Assembly (NCBI GenBank): GCA_964516055.1
Contig: CAZEYK010000036.1
Location: 1 to 12,816 of the forward strand
Source: JABIEQ01 sp964516055
GTDB lineage: Bacteria > Patescibacteriota > Patescibacteriia > Magasanikbacterales > UBA922
Length of the DNA stretch: 12,816 bases
Reading direction: 5' to 3'
A program made the translations under genes and the position numbers. The notes under the pieces were generated by a model that saw only the letters and a program-made list of their open reading frames with translations, had not been told where the DNA came from and made no database searches. Shown here one piece after another: positions 1 through 8,138 of the stretch; the stretch's first letter is position 1; the number at the start of each line of letters is the position of its first letter.

Positions 1-24
1 AACCAATACGACAAAAATTGAACA

Positions 25-780
25 TTATTTCCTAAAACTCCCTCGTTTCACAAACATATACCCCCCTATTGCCACCAGCACCATAGCAAAATACTGTGCC
101 GGGGTCAATCCAACATATGTCGTATCTACACGCCAAAAATCAAGGACAAACCGCAAACACCCATAATAAACAAAAAGCACTGCCAAAAACCACCCCTCGA
201 ATAATTTCTTTTTCCTAAACACAACAAATACGAAAGCAAGAGGTAACATCCCAATAATCTCCAAAAGTGCCATATCATACCGAGATCCATTGCCAGGAGT
301 CTTCATTGCCAAAAAGAAATTATTACTTTCCTTCCCTAAATGATCATGAATAAAAAAACAGCCAAACCGCGCAATAATCCATCCGCACACCGCCCCAAAA
401 CTCAATATATCCAGAAATGGCAGCAACTGTTTTGTTGATAATGTTCGCTTTTTCCAAAATAAGAACAACCCAACTCCCGCTCCAAAAATTCCTCCAAAAG
501 AAGATAGTCCTCCATGCCACAGTTGAATAATTTCAAAAGGATTTGCTATATAAAATCCAATATCATAAAACAATACATGAAACACCCGAGAAAACAATAT
601 CCCAAAAAGAATCATCCATAATATAGCGTCATAACACAATTCAGAAGAAAATCCTTTTTTTTTCGCAACGCGAGTAATAATAACACTTGATAAAAAAATA
701 CCAAGAGCAACCATAAGTCCCCACACTTGAATAGATACAGGACCAAGGGGAATAGTTGTCCACTGAAACCATGGAATCAT
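25..780 (-). CDS. lgt: Prolipoprotein diacylglyceryl transferase (Lgt)
   Basis: Predicted 251-residue polytopic inner-membrane enzyme that moves diacylglycerol from phosphatidylglycerol to the lipobox cysteine of prolipoproteins, the first step of lipoprotein maturation. Visible family marks are the N-terminal PLGPVSIQVWGLMVALGI segment, the glycine-rich loop HGGLSSFGG at residues 89-97, the signature RFGCFFIHDHLGK at 138-150 (R138 matching the essential Arg143 of E. coli Lgt) and YYGCLRFVLDFWR at 205-217 (R210 matching Arg239). About seven hydrophobic segments are present. Length is slightly below the usual 260-290. Oddities: F95 stands where many Lgt enzymes have His (E. coli His103), and D214 replaces the usual Glu243. 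It is the last gene of the minus-strand run seen here, 44 nt after the LOG gene. The ATG at 780 has no Shine-Dalgarno. Family assignment is firm; full activity is inferred. Confidence 0.9.
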   Translation of the reverse strand: MIPWFQWTTIPLGPVSIQVWGLMVALGIFLSSVIITRVAKKKGFSSELCYDAILWMILFGILFSRVFHVLFYDIGFYIANPFEIIQLWHGGLSSFGGIFGAGVGLFLFWKKRTLSTKQLLPFLDILSFGAVCGWIIARFGCFFIHDHLGKESNNFFLAMKTPGNGSRYDMALLEIIGMLPLAFVFVVFRKKKLFEGWFLAVLFVYYGCLRFVLDFWRVDTTYVGLTPAQYFAMVLVAIGGYMFVKRGSFRK

Positions 781-783
781 ATA

Positions 784-792
784 AATATATCA
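784..792 (-). promoter_or_regulatory. Possible extended -10 just upstream of lgt
   Basis: On the minus strand this reads TG, A, TATATT, ending only 3 nt before the lgt ATG. If used, transcription would begin at about the start codon and give a leaderless lgt message. In such AT-rich DNA this match could easily be chance, and lgt also fits as the tail of the upstream operon. Confidence 0.2.
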
Positions 793-824
793 GTACACGA
801 GGGATGAAGCGTAATTAAACAACA

Positions 825-2225
825 TTAAACCTTCTTCCGAAACGTATTAATAATCTGTACAACATTTTCTTCTTTATCGACAATATGATACAACTCAACA
901 TCTTGCGAAGAAATAGTTTCCATCTTCCCAGCAAGAATACCACGAATATATGTATCAAGAGGCTTCCAAAATGCAGAGTCAAATAACACAATTGGAACGG
1001 GTTGCATTTTTTTCGTCTGAATAAGCGTTAATACTTCAAATAAATGATGCATAGTACCAAATCCTCCTGGAAAAAAGACAAATGCTTTAGATGGCGCCGT
1101 AACAATAAGTTTTCTCGTAAATGGAAACTGAAAAATAATAGATTTAGTCAAATAATGATTTACCATTTGTTCTCCATTCACTTGCATGCCAATACCAAAT
1201 GATTCTCCCCCATTTTCCATTGCCGCTTTATTTGCTGCTTCCGCAATACCCGCTGCACCTCCAGTAACAATAGCATAACCATTTTCAACAAGTGACCGAG
1301 ACAATCTATATGCGGCGATATAATAAGGACTATCATGTTTCACACTTCTCGTTCCCAAAATGGTCACATCTTCTACCAATCCAGTTAAAAATTCGAACCC
1401 TTCCACCAGCTCAGACATAATACGAAAAATACGCCAATCCACATTTTTTGCTCCATTATGAAAATTCATAGCAGACAAAGGACACGCCGAATTTTTTCCT
1501 TCACGGCCATCAATAATAGCAAATGCTTCTTCGGCAGTATCAACTAGATGCCAATTATCCATGGTACTCTGATGCCTATTATCAAGTTTGCACACCTTTT
1601 CTTCCAAAAAATCCAACAATGGTTGCCAAAATTCTCTTCCCACAAGAATAAGCGGTAAATCACACATTTGACCAAGCTCCATATGATCCACCACTTCAAA
1701 AAATTCATCCATTGTTCCGTAACCACCAGGAAAATAGACAAATGAATGCGCTGGTGAAGTCAACATGACCTTCCGAGTAAAAAAATAATAAAATGCCGTA
1801 GATTTTTTTACATACGGATTAATCCGCTGTTCAAATGGCAACTGAATATTTAATCCAACAGAATTACCATCCTTTTCAAACGCCCCTCTATTTGCAGCCT
1901 GCATAATTCCGGGACCACCACCAGTGATAGTGGTATATCCATTTTTTCCCAATAAACCTCCAAGCTCTCGAGCAATATTGTAATAAGTACTATCTTCAGG
2001 TAACCGTGCCGAACCCAAAACGGTGACTTCCTTATCCAGCTGGTTTAAAAACTGATACCCTTCCACAAATTCAGACATAATCCGAAAAATCTTCCACGTA
2101 TCACGATAATCACCTCTTTCATTAATGTAATAACTAAAATCTTCTTTGGCATCTTGTTCACACTTTTCTATAGTTTCTTTTTTCATAACACAACAAACAT
2201 AATATTTTTTTAAAAAGTGGAACAA
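825..2225 (-). CDS. Tandem (two-domain) LOG-family nucleotide 5'-monophosphate phosphoribohydrolase
   Basis: Two LOG/TIGR00730 Rossmann domains fused head to tail. LOG enzymes cut the N-glycosidic bond of nucleoside monophosphates (cytokinin ribotides in plants, AMP-like substrates in bacteria). With a TTG start at 2225 the product has 466 residues. Copy 1 (about 42-240) carries GGGPGIMQAANRGA at 102-115, catalytic-type Arg151 in FTRK, and intact PGGYGTMDE at 166-174. Copy 2 (about 262-463) repeats every block exactly 220 residues later, but its motifs are GGAAGI and PGGFGTMHH: the PGxM and the catalytic Glu are lost while FTRK is kept. Copy 2 is probably structural or regulatory. The TTG start is chosen because a perfect AAAGGAGGTG lies upstream with AGGAGG spaced 7 nt; the alternative ATG at 2186 (453 residues) has no Shine-Dalgarno. 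It follows gatA by 13 nt. Substrate cannot be told from sequence. Confidence 0.85.
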   Translation of the reverse strand: MFHFLKKYYVCCVMKKETIEKCEQDAKEDFSYYINERGDYRDTWKIFRIMSEFVEGYQFLNQLDKEVTVLGSARLPEDSTYYNIARELGGLLGKNGYTTITGGGPGIMQAANRGAFEKDGNSVGLNIQLPFEQRINPYVKKSTAFYYFFTRKVMLTSPAHSFVYFPGGYGTMDEFFEVVDHMELGQMCDLPLILVGREFWQPLLDFLEEKVCKLDNRHQSTMDNWHLVDTAEEAFAIIDGREGKNSACPLSAMNFHNGAKNVDWRIFRIMSELVEGFEFLTGLVEDVTILGTRSVKHDSPYYIAAYRLSRSLVENGYAIVTGGAAGIAEAANKAAMENGGESFGIGMQVNGEQMVNHYLTKSIIFQFPFTRKLIVTAPSKAFVFFPGGFGTMHHLFEVLTLIQTKKMQPVPIVLFDSAFWKPLDTYIRGILAGKMETISSQDVELYHIVDKEENVVQIINTFRKKV

Positions 2226-2232
2226 TAACACA

Positions 2233-2238
2233 CCTCCT
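2233..2238 (-). promoter_or_regulatory. Strong Shine-Dalgarno for the LOG gene
   Basis: The minus strand reads AGGAGG inside the longer AAAGGAGGTG, beginning at the gatA stop codon. It is followed after 7 nt by an in-frame TTG at 2225. It is the only convincing Shine-Dalgarno next to any start in the window, and it decides the start chosen for the LOG gene. Overlap with the gatA stop suggests translational re-initiation. Confidence 0.6.
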
Positions 2239-3675
2239 TTATACAAGATGCTGTTCAATATGATGCCCAAGCCGTAACACGGTACCTTCGCCCATTCGGG
2301 GCCCCATAATATGCATACCAACAGGTAATCCTGCGTTGGTATTCCCAATAGGAATAGATAACCCCGGAATACCAGCCAGAGCTGCGGGAGCCATAAATAC
2401 ATCAGCTAAATACATAGCAAGGACGTCATCAGATTTTTCTCCAATACCAAATGCAGGAAATGGCGATGTTGGCGTAATGAGTGCATCAACTTCTGAAAAA
2501 ACGTCTGTAAAATCTTGCATAATACGTGTCCGAACTTTTTGTGCTTTTCGATAATACGCATCATAATATCCCGCAGAAAGCGCGTACGTCCCAATCATAA
2601 TTCGGCGTTTTACCTCTTCTGGAAATCCAGCTGATCGGGTAAACGCATAGGTATCATATAAGGAAAAAGCCTCGGTTGTCTGAACACCATACCGAATACC
2701 ATCAATCCGTGCTAAATTAGAACTATCTTCACTCGGAACAACAATATAATACACAGGAATAGCATATTTTGTATGTGGCAAAGAAACAGGAACAATGATG
2801 ATCCCCAAATCCGTTAATGATCGTATTTTTTCTTCAACCAATGCTTTTACCTCATCGTCCATGGCATCCACTTCAAAATATTCTTTTGGTACACCTACCT
2901 TCATGCCAGACACAGGAGTAGCAAGTTCCTTCGTATACTGAGGCACAACATCAGACACGGTAGTAGCGTCCTTTGGATCTTTCCCCGCAATAACTTCCAT
3001 AAGGAATGCAATATCTTCCACAGATTTTGCCATCGGACCAACCGTATCAAGAGAACTCGCCATAGGCATACACCCATATCGAGAATTTCTTCCATAACTG
3101 GGACGAAGCCCCGCAATACCACACAAAGATGCAGGAAAACGAATTGAACCACCAGTATCTTCTGCAATAGAAAAAATCACTTGATGATCAGCAACCGCAG
3201 CAGCAGACCCACCAGAAGAACCCCCGGCAACCTTCGTTTCATCATGAGGATTTTTTACCGGACCATACATGGAATTTTCATTACTCGCTCCATGCCCAAA
3301 TGCATCACAATTATTTTTTCCCACCAATACCGCACCCGCTTGTTCAATACGATCAATAACGGTTGCTTGATATGGCGGAATATAATTATCCAAAATTTTT
3401 GCACTTCCTGTAGAACGAATACCTTTGGTACAAATAGCATCTTTCACTGCATAGGGAATCCCCATAAGTGGTTGATGATTCCCTGCCGCAATTTGTTCAT
3501 CAGCCTGTGCTGCTCTTTCAAGAGCATATTCAGAAGAAACAGAAAGAAACGCATTAATAACATCGTTTCTTTCCTCAATACGATTCAAACAAGATTGCGT
3601 CAACTCAACAGAAGAAAATGTATTATCTCGCAACCCTTGTGCAGCCTGAGCAATAGTTAATTTGTGTAATGACAT
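2239..3675 (-). CDS. gatA: Asp-tRNA(Asn)/Glu-tRNA(Gln) amidotransferase subunit A
   Basis: The 478-residue amidase-signature subunit of the GatCAB complex, which releases ammonia from glutamine so that misacylated Glu-tRNA(Gln) and/or Asp-tRNA(Asn) can be amidated. The Ser-cisSer-Lys triad is visible: K78 in GIPYAVKDA, S153 in GGSSGGSAAA and S177 in EDTGGSIRFPAS (matching Lys79/Ser154/Ser178 of S. aureus GatA). Further family blocks are SRYGCMPMASSLDTVGPM at about 198-215, SSNLARIDGIRYG, and the ALSAGYYDAYY and KAQKVRTRI run. Length is normal. One small oddity is Phe180 in SIRFPA, where GatA usually has Gln. It lies 39 nt after gatC, the standard C-A order, but gatB does not follow: a LOG gene does. 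The ATG at 3675 has no Shine-Dalgarno. Confidence 0.95.
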   Translation of the reverse strand: MSLHKLTIAQAAQGLRDNTFSSVELTQSCLNRIEERNDVINAFLSVSSEYALERAAQADEQIAAGNHQPLMGIPYAVKDAICTKGIRSTGSAKILDNYIPPYQATVIDRIEQAGAVLVGKNNCDAFGHGASNENSMYGPVKNPHDETKVAGGSSGGSAAAVADHQVIFSIAEDTGGSIRFPASLCGIAGLRPSYGRNSRYGCMPMASSLDTVGPMAKSVEDIAFLMEVIAGKDPKDATTVSDVVPQYTKELATPVSGMKVGVPKEYFEVDAMDDEVKALVEEKIRSLTDLGIIIVPVSLPHTKYAIPVYYIVVPSEDSSNLARIDGIRYGVQTTEAFSLYDTYAFTRSAGFPEEVKRRIMIGTYALSAGYYDAYYRKAQKVRTRIMQDFTDVFSEVDALITPTSPFPAFGIGEKSDDVLAMYLADVFMAPAALAGIPGLSIPIGNTNAGLPVGMHIMGPRMGEGTVLRLGHHIEQHLV

Positions 3676-3714
3676 AAATATACGTAAATCTTAACGCGTA
3701 GACAAAACAGACGG

Positions 3715-4023
3715 TTATATATCTCCATCTGTATCAAACACCGCTTTTACTTTCAATAAGGCACCAACTCGATCAGGAAATGCAGCAATCAAAGCAGCAC
3801 GTTCTTCCTCAGAAGAATCAACCACAACATCTTCTCGTACAATATCCTGAAGCCCAGTAACCTGACACGTTTCTTCCACGCCCTCTGTATCAACGTCATC
3901 AAGCATACCAATATAATCAAGAACAACAGACAATTCTTGCGCATACTGAACTTTTTCTTCTGGTGAGAGAGAAAGCCGTGCCAATGTGGCAATGTGGGTA
4001 ATATCATCAATAGTTACAGTCAT
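3715..4023 (-). CDS. gatC: Asp-tRNA(Asn)/Glu-tRNA(Gln) amidotransferase subunit C
   Basis: The small 102-residue GatC subunit, which wraps around the GatA-GatB interface and stabilises the amidotransferase. It starts with the family hallmark ITHIATLARLSLSPEEKVQY at about residues 8-27, continues with the helix ELSVVLDYIGMLDDVDTEGV, and ends with LREDVV-like REDVVVDSSEEE and FPDRVGALLKVKAVF, which correspond to the usual LR.D...... and G.....VP.V.. parts. Length is typical (95-105). Gap to gatA is 39 nt and gap from the upstream ligase-like gene is also 39 nt, so all three are probably co-transcribed. No Shine-Dalgarno precedes the ATG at 4023. Confidence 0.93.
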   Translation of the reverse strand: MTVTIDDITHIATLARLSLSPEEKVQYAQELSVVLDYIGMLDDVDTEGVEETCQVTGLQDIVREDVVVDSSEEERAALIAAFPDRVGALLKVKAVFDTDGDI

Positions 4024-4062
4024 AGTTTGCGTAGTATAACAATCATGAGTAAAATTTCAAGA

Positions 4063-6393
4063 TTATTGGGTTAATAATCGAATTTTTTTCTGAATATCTT
4101 CATTATCAGGATTTAACACTTGCACCTGTTTATAATAGTCCAATGCCTTTTCCATATTCTCATTTTTTTCATGTAATAACCCCAAACTAAACAACGCATT
4201 AGAAAAATTCGGCGAAAGAGCCACTGCTTGTTCCCAAAGCAATTGAGCCTGTTCCACATCATCCCCCATTCCTCTATTATAAAACAACCTCCCAATAGCA
4301 AAGGACATTTCTGAATTTTGAGAAATCAAATGAGCAATAGGTTCATATACCGCAATAGCCTTATCTAAATCATCCTGAGACTCATATAAATCAGAAAGAG
4401 AATTATACATTTGCAAATGATTCGGTTTAAGGGCAATTGCTTGTTTATACCACGTTTCAGCTTGATCATATTCCTGCGCAAACAAATAGGTGTCCCCAAG
4501 TCGCCAATGGGCAATAGCATTCGTCGGCTCAAGATCAACGACATTATGAAGTGCATCTTGCGCCCAAACATTTGCTTCTTTCGCAAACACCCGTGCATTC
4601 ATGTACATGGCAGCAAGCGTTTCCCATGTCTCCACATTTTTTGTATCAGCATCCGCCGCAAACCGAGCATCATTAACCGCATTTGCCACAAGAGAAGCAA
4701 CTTGTTCAGGATTGGCATCTCCTTGTTCAGAAAGTATACGCGCCTGTTGCAAATGTATACGCGCAAGAGCAAGACGATACGGCACGTACCCTGGTCGATA
4801 AATTAACGATTTTTGTATAAATTGCTCACTCCCATCAACAGATGAACTTCGTGAAGCCTGCGTAAACGCAGCCTCTGCAAAAAATATTCTTCCCTGAGAA
4901 GTACCAAACAACACCACCGCAACAAACACACAGACCATACCAAAAGAGACGGCGAGTGAATATTGTGGAGACACTTGCAAGTATATTTTTTTATCAAACA
5001 TAACATCTGGCAAAATTGCCGAAATACCCGTTAGCACCAATGCAAGCAAGGTCCACCACAACCACCATCCCATCATATCGTAATACAAGACAAAAAATCC
5101 AAAGGTTAATGCCACCCAACTAGCAACCAACACAAAAATTTCCAACCGCAATCGTACCTGAGGATTTGCTTCATGGGTCATATCTTTTGCTACTCTCTGC
5201 ACGGTCCGTTTCCAAATTGATGGACGAGTATTAAACCAGGCACTCAAAATAGAACCAAAAGAAAAAATAACCATAAACAACCACGTCAACACTCCCAACA
5301 CCCCAACTTCAGACAAAAGAGAAAAAAAGGAATTATATGATTGTCGAAACCGAACAGACCACACCAACTCATTCAAATTAAACTCCTGCGGTCTGTACTG
5401 TGAAAAATTATACACAAACGTTCCCGGACCAGAACCAAACAAAAACTGCTTTGCACTAAAAAGAACAGACTGAAACGCAATACTCCAAGATGTTCGTGCA
5501 CCAAGCGACACCTCAATAGGAATAGATACCTTGAGTGCTCCAGGGGAACCAATAAAAATAAACAACAATGTCATAATAAACAAACAAAAGACACCAATAA
5601 CCATAGGCAACCAGGCATCAGCAAGCATCGCCATACCAATCACCAAGAGCCCAACACACCCTACGGCAAAAATAACCCACGGCAGGGTAAACCCTATCCG
5701 TAAGAGCACCACAAATCCAACAATAGCACTCAACGCAGGTAAACATTGTTCTATAAACGTTCTCCCTTTTACCATCAATAATCCACACGAAATAATACAA
5801 AGCACAGCAATATAGACACCAAAAACACTCGTTGCCCCAGAAATAAGATTTACCCCAACCGTAGCGGTAATCCCCTGAAAAATAGACAACCCCCGAAATA
5901 GAAATGCCACACCAACAAACAATCCAGATAACAATAATAACGAAATCATCCATCGCCACAAAATAGTGGTATTCACATACTGTACCAATAGCCAAAACCA
6001 CAACACGCTCACCACAACACTTACCACATGAAAAACATACTCATCCACCTGCCCAAAAAAACTCAACGAATGAGAATACGAGGCAAATGCAGAAATAAGA
6101 ACAACGCCAACAAAAAATAAGATAGGAAGATCAACAACCGTTCGCCGAATATATAACTCCTTAGTAACAACAACCCGAACCAACCAAACCAATACGCCAA
6201 GCAAAACAACTCCCAAAAAAAATATACTCTTTGGGAAAAATAGCACATTTCGAGTAAGCGGAAGATAAAATAATGGGAGTACCAACGCTCCTACAATAAG
6301 GATGAGTGATGAAATCGTATCAAACAATGATTGTGATGAACGCTGTTCTGTTTTTTTCAAAAATGACATAAAAATATAATGTGGTATCCTCAT
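4063..6393 (-). CDS. O-antigen-ligase-like (Wzy_C) polytopic membrane protein with C-terminal TPR domain
   Basis: A 776-residue protein in two parts. Residues about 27-500 hold some 12-13 hydrophobic spans and a Wzy_C/O-antigen-ligase-like core: GARTSWSIAFQSV with R300, the loop GSGPGTFVYNF (320-330), and YNSFFSLLSEVGVLG (353-367), which fits the ligase pattern H[NSQ]X9GXX[GTY] except that Tyr353 replaces the catalytic-type His. Residues about 505-775 form tetratricopeptide repeats, clearest at 626-659 (WRLGDTYLFAQEYDQAETWY) and 731-764 (FSLGLLHEKNENMEKALDYY). Relatives join glycan chains to lipid carriers or proteins, or polymerise them. No glycosyltransferase lies nearby, so the substrate is unknown. 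The ATG at 6393 overlaps the upstream stop as ATGA, suggesting coupled translation; Met9 at 6369 is an alternative start. Ligase activity is uncertain because of the His change. Confidence 0.82.
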   Translation of the reverse strand: MRIPHYIFMSFLKKTEQRSSQSLFDTISSLILIVGALVLPLFYLPLTRNVLFFPKSIFFLGVVLLGVLVWLVRVVVTKELYIRRTVVDLPILFFVGVVLISAFASYSHSLSFFGQVDEYVFHVVSVVVSVLWFWLLVQYVNTTILWRWMISLLLLSGLFVGVAFLFRGLSIFQGITATVGVNLISGATSVFGVYIAVLCIISCGLLMVKGRTFIEQCLPALSAIVGFVVLLRIGFTLPWVIFAVGCVGLLVIGMAMLADAWLPMVIGVFCLFIMTLLFIFIGSPGALKVSIPIEVSLGARTSWSIAFQSVLFSAKQFLFGSGPGTFVYNFSQYRPQEFNLNELVWSVRFRQSYNSFFSLLSEVGVLGVLTWLFMVIFSFGSILSAWFNTRPSIWKRTVQRVAKDMTHEANPQVRLRLEIFVLVASWVALTFGFFVLYYDMMGWWLWWTLLALVLTGISAILPDVMFDKKIYLQVSPQYSLAVSFGMVCVFVAVVLFGTSQGRIFFAEAAFTQASRSSSVDGSEQFIQKSLIYRPGYVPYRLALARIHLQQARILSEQGDANPEQVASLVANAVNDARFAADADTKNVETWETLAAMYMNARVFAKEANVWAQDALHNVVDLEPTNAIAHWRLGDTYLFAQEYDQAETWYKQAIALKPNHLQMYNSLSDLYESQDDLDKAIAVYEPIAHLISQNSEMSFAIGRLFYNRGMGDDVEQAQLLWEQAVALSPNFSNALFSLGLLHEKNENMEKALDYYKQVQVLNPDNEDIQKKIRLLTQ

Positions 6394-8114
6394 GATGAAG
6401 CAGGACGTGAATTTGTAGTACTTTCGGAAGTATTTCTTTTCCCCCGAGATCGACTTCGGTTACGTTTCTTATGGGGAGAGGTACCCCCACCATCAGCTGC
6501 TCGAGGAGTTGCTGCCAATGCCGCTAATGTTTGTGCACCAGATGAGGAAGACGGCGCATTATCCGGCAATGATTTTGGAGTATCAACAGATTTTTGTTCC
6601 GCATTTTGTGAAAGCAATGCCGTAAGTGATGCCACTTTTTCTTCTGGTTTTGAGGGAACCTTTTTTTCTGAAAAATCTCTGCTCTCTGTCTTTTTTATGA
6701 ATGGTTTTTTAATATCTGACGATGATGGCACCCGAGATCGGGTTGGCTTAGCAGAGGGAGTATTATCATCGTCATCATCTGCATCATAATCATCTCCAGA
6801 TTCCATACCACTCCATCGAAGAATTTTTTCTTCAATTTCTTCCCGAGTTTTAGCATACCGCTCACGAGATACCCGAATCACTTTTTCTGCACTGTCTGTT
6901 ACTGAACCAATAGGCCCCATAGTAAGTGCACTAAATGGCTGCGAAGCTACCCCATTAATCATCAACTTCAACAAAATATGAAACTTCGGCAAATTCACAA
7001 TATCTTCTTCCAAAAATGTTGGGGTAAATTCTTTGACCAATATTTCAGCATCACTTCCTCCCACACGAAAGGTAACCATTGTTCCCACATTACCAAATAC
7101 CGCATCAGCCACAATTTCGTCAAGTTGTGCAATATATTGATGAGCCATAATCAAACTCAATCGATACTTTCGTGCCTCAGACAAAATATTGGCAAAACTC
7201 GGATTTGCAAAGTTTTGAAACTCATCCACGTACAAAAAGAAATCTTTTCGTTCTTCTTCCGGTGTATCTACCCGCTCCATTGCCGCAAGCTGAATTTTGG
7301 TAATCAACATTCCTCCTAGCAATCGACTGTTATCTTCTCCAATACGCCCTTTTGAAAGATTCATAATCATAATCTTCCGACTATCCATTGCCTCACGAAT
7401 ATTAATAGTAGATTTTACTTGAGCCACCATATTCCGAATAACAGAAGCACTCAAAAATTGTCCAATCTTATTTTGAATCGGTGCAACAGCTTCTTTTTGG
7501 TATCGTGGTTCATAATTGGCAAATTCAACATTCCAAAAACTTTTTACCACAGGATCATTCAATTTTCCGACAATTTGCTTTCTATACTTTTTGTCACTAA
7601 GCAATCGATTAATTCCTAACAAGGTTGTCCCAGGAGAATTCAATAATGCAATAAGCGTATTATTCAAAATATATTCCATTCGAGAACTCCACACATCTGG
7701 CCAAATCTTTTTAAACGTTCCCATCAATCCTGCCGCCACCAAGTGCATTTGTTCTTCATTAGCAACTTCCAAAATATTAAACCCAATCGGATAATTTAAA
7801 TCAGATGGATTAAAATAAACAACATCATTAATACGGTGTGGTGGAATAAAATTAATAATTTTTTCCGCAAAGTCCCCATGAGGATCCACTAGCCCAATAC
7901 CATGCCCATTATAAATATCACTGAGCACCATGTTTTCCATGAGGGTTGTTTTCCCCATTCCTGTCTTCCCTATCACATACATATGCCGCCGACGATCATC
8001 GGTCTTAATACCAAATTTATGCAACTGTTGGCGATAATTTGTTTTTGCAAACAAACAAACATCCTCTTCTTCAGGAACTAACCCATTTTTTGTTTGCAAG
8101 TGATGTGTAGGCAT
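6390..8114 (-). CDS. TraG/VirD4-like type IV secretion (DUF87-type) ATPase without membrane anchor
   Basis: A 574-residue P-loop ATPase of the FtsK/HerA-VirD4 kind that couples ATP hydrolysis to DNA or protein movement. Walker A is GKTGMGKTT at 49-57, followed by DPHGDFAEKI at 77-86; Walker B is FFLYVDEFQNF at 292-302 with D297 and E298; a TraD/TraG-type recognition segment SEARKYRLSLIMAHQYIAQL is at 312-331 and FRVGGSDAEIL at 349-359. Unlike VirD4 or TraG there is no N-terminal transmembrane pair. From about residue 435 the protein becomes low-complexity: an Asp tract at 445-450, a Ser/Lys/Pro-rich linker, and a basic RNRSRSRGKR patch at 551-560. It is first in the operon, downstream of an extended -10 promoter, and overlaps the ligase-like gene by 4 nt. 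Whether it serves conjugation, DNA uptake, pilus function or another role cannot be told; no other secretion genes are in the window. Confidence 0.85.
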   Translation of the reverse strand: MPTHHLQTKNGLVPEEEDVCLFAKTNYRQQLHKFGIKTDDRRRHMYVIGKTGMGKTTLMENMVLSDIYNGHGIGLVDPHGDFAEKIINFIPPHRINDVVYFNPSDLNYPIGFNILEVANEEQMHLVAAGLMGTFKKIWPDVWSSRMEYILNNTLIALLNSPGTTLLGINRLLSDKKYRKQIVGKLNDPVVKSFWNVEFANYEPRYQKEAVAPIQNKIGQFLSASVIRNMVAQVKSTINIREAMDSRKIMIMNLSKGRIGEDNSRLLGGMLITKIQLAAMERVDTPEEERKDFFLYVDEFQNFANPSFANILSEARKYRLSLIMAHQYIAQLDEIVADAVFGNVGTMVTFRVGGSDAEILVKEFTPTFLEEDIVNLPKFHILLKLMINGVASQPFSALTMGPIGSVTDSAEKVIRVSRERYAKTREEIEEKILRWSGMESGDDYDADDDDDNTPSAKPTRSRVPSSSDIKKPFIKKTESRDFSEKKVPSKPEEKVASLTALLSQNAEQKSVDTPKSLPDNAPSSSSGAQTLAALAATPRAADGGGTSPHKKRNRSRSRGKRNTSESTTNSRPASS

Positions 8115-8138
8115 AAAAAATAGACAATATATGATCAG

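Noticed and set aside
3181..3660. 159-codon open frame antisense to gatA
   Set aside because: It lies wholly opposite a firmly identified gene, is rich in Arg, Ile, Asn and Cys as expected of a mirrored frame, and has no domain.
4061..4079. Inverted repeat GATTATT/AATAATC at the 3' end of the ligase-like gene
   Set aside because: The 7-bp stem is almost all A-T pairs and no T tract follows on the minus strand; too weak for a terminator and probably chance.
4411..4806. 131-codon open frame antisense to the TPR region
   Set aside because: Shadow of the opposite coding strand; composition is odd and it has no promoter or recognisable motif.
6379..6789. 136-codon open frame antisense to the low-complexity tail of the TraG-like gene
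   Set aside because: Its Ser/Asp-rich sequence simply mirrors the repetitive codons of the opposite strand.
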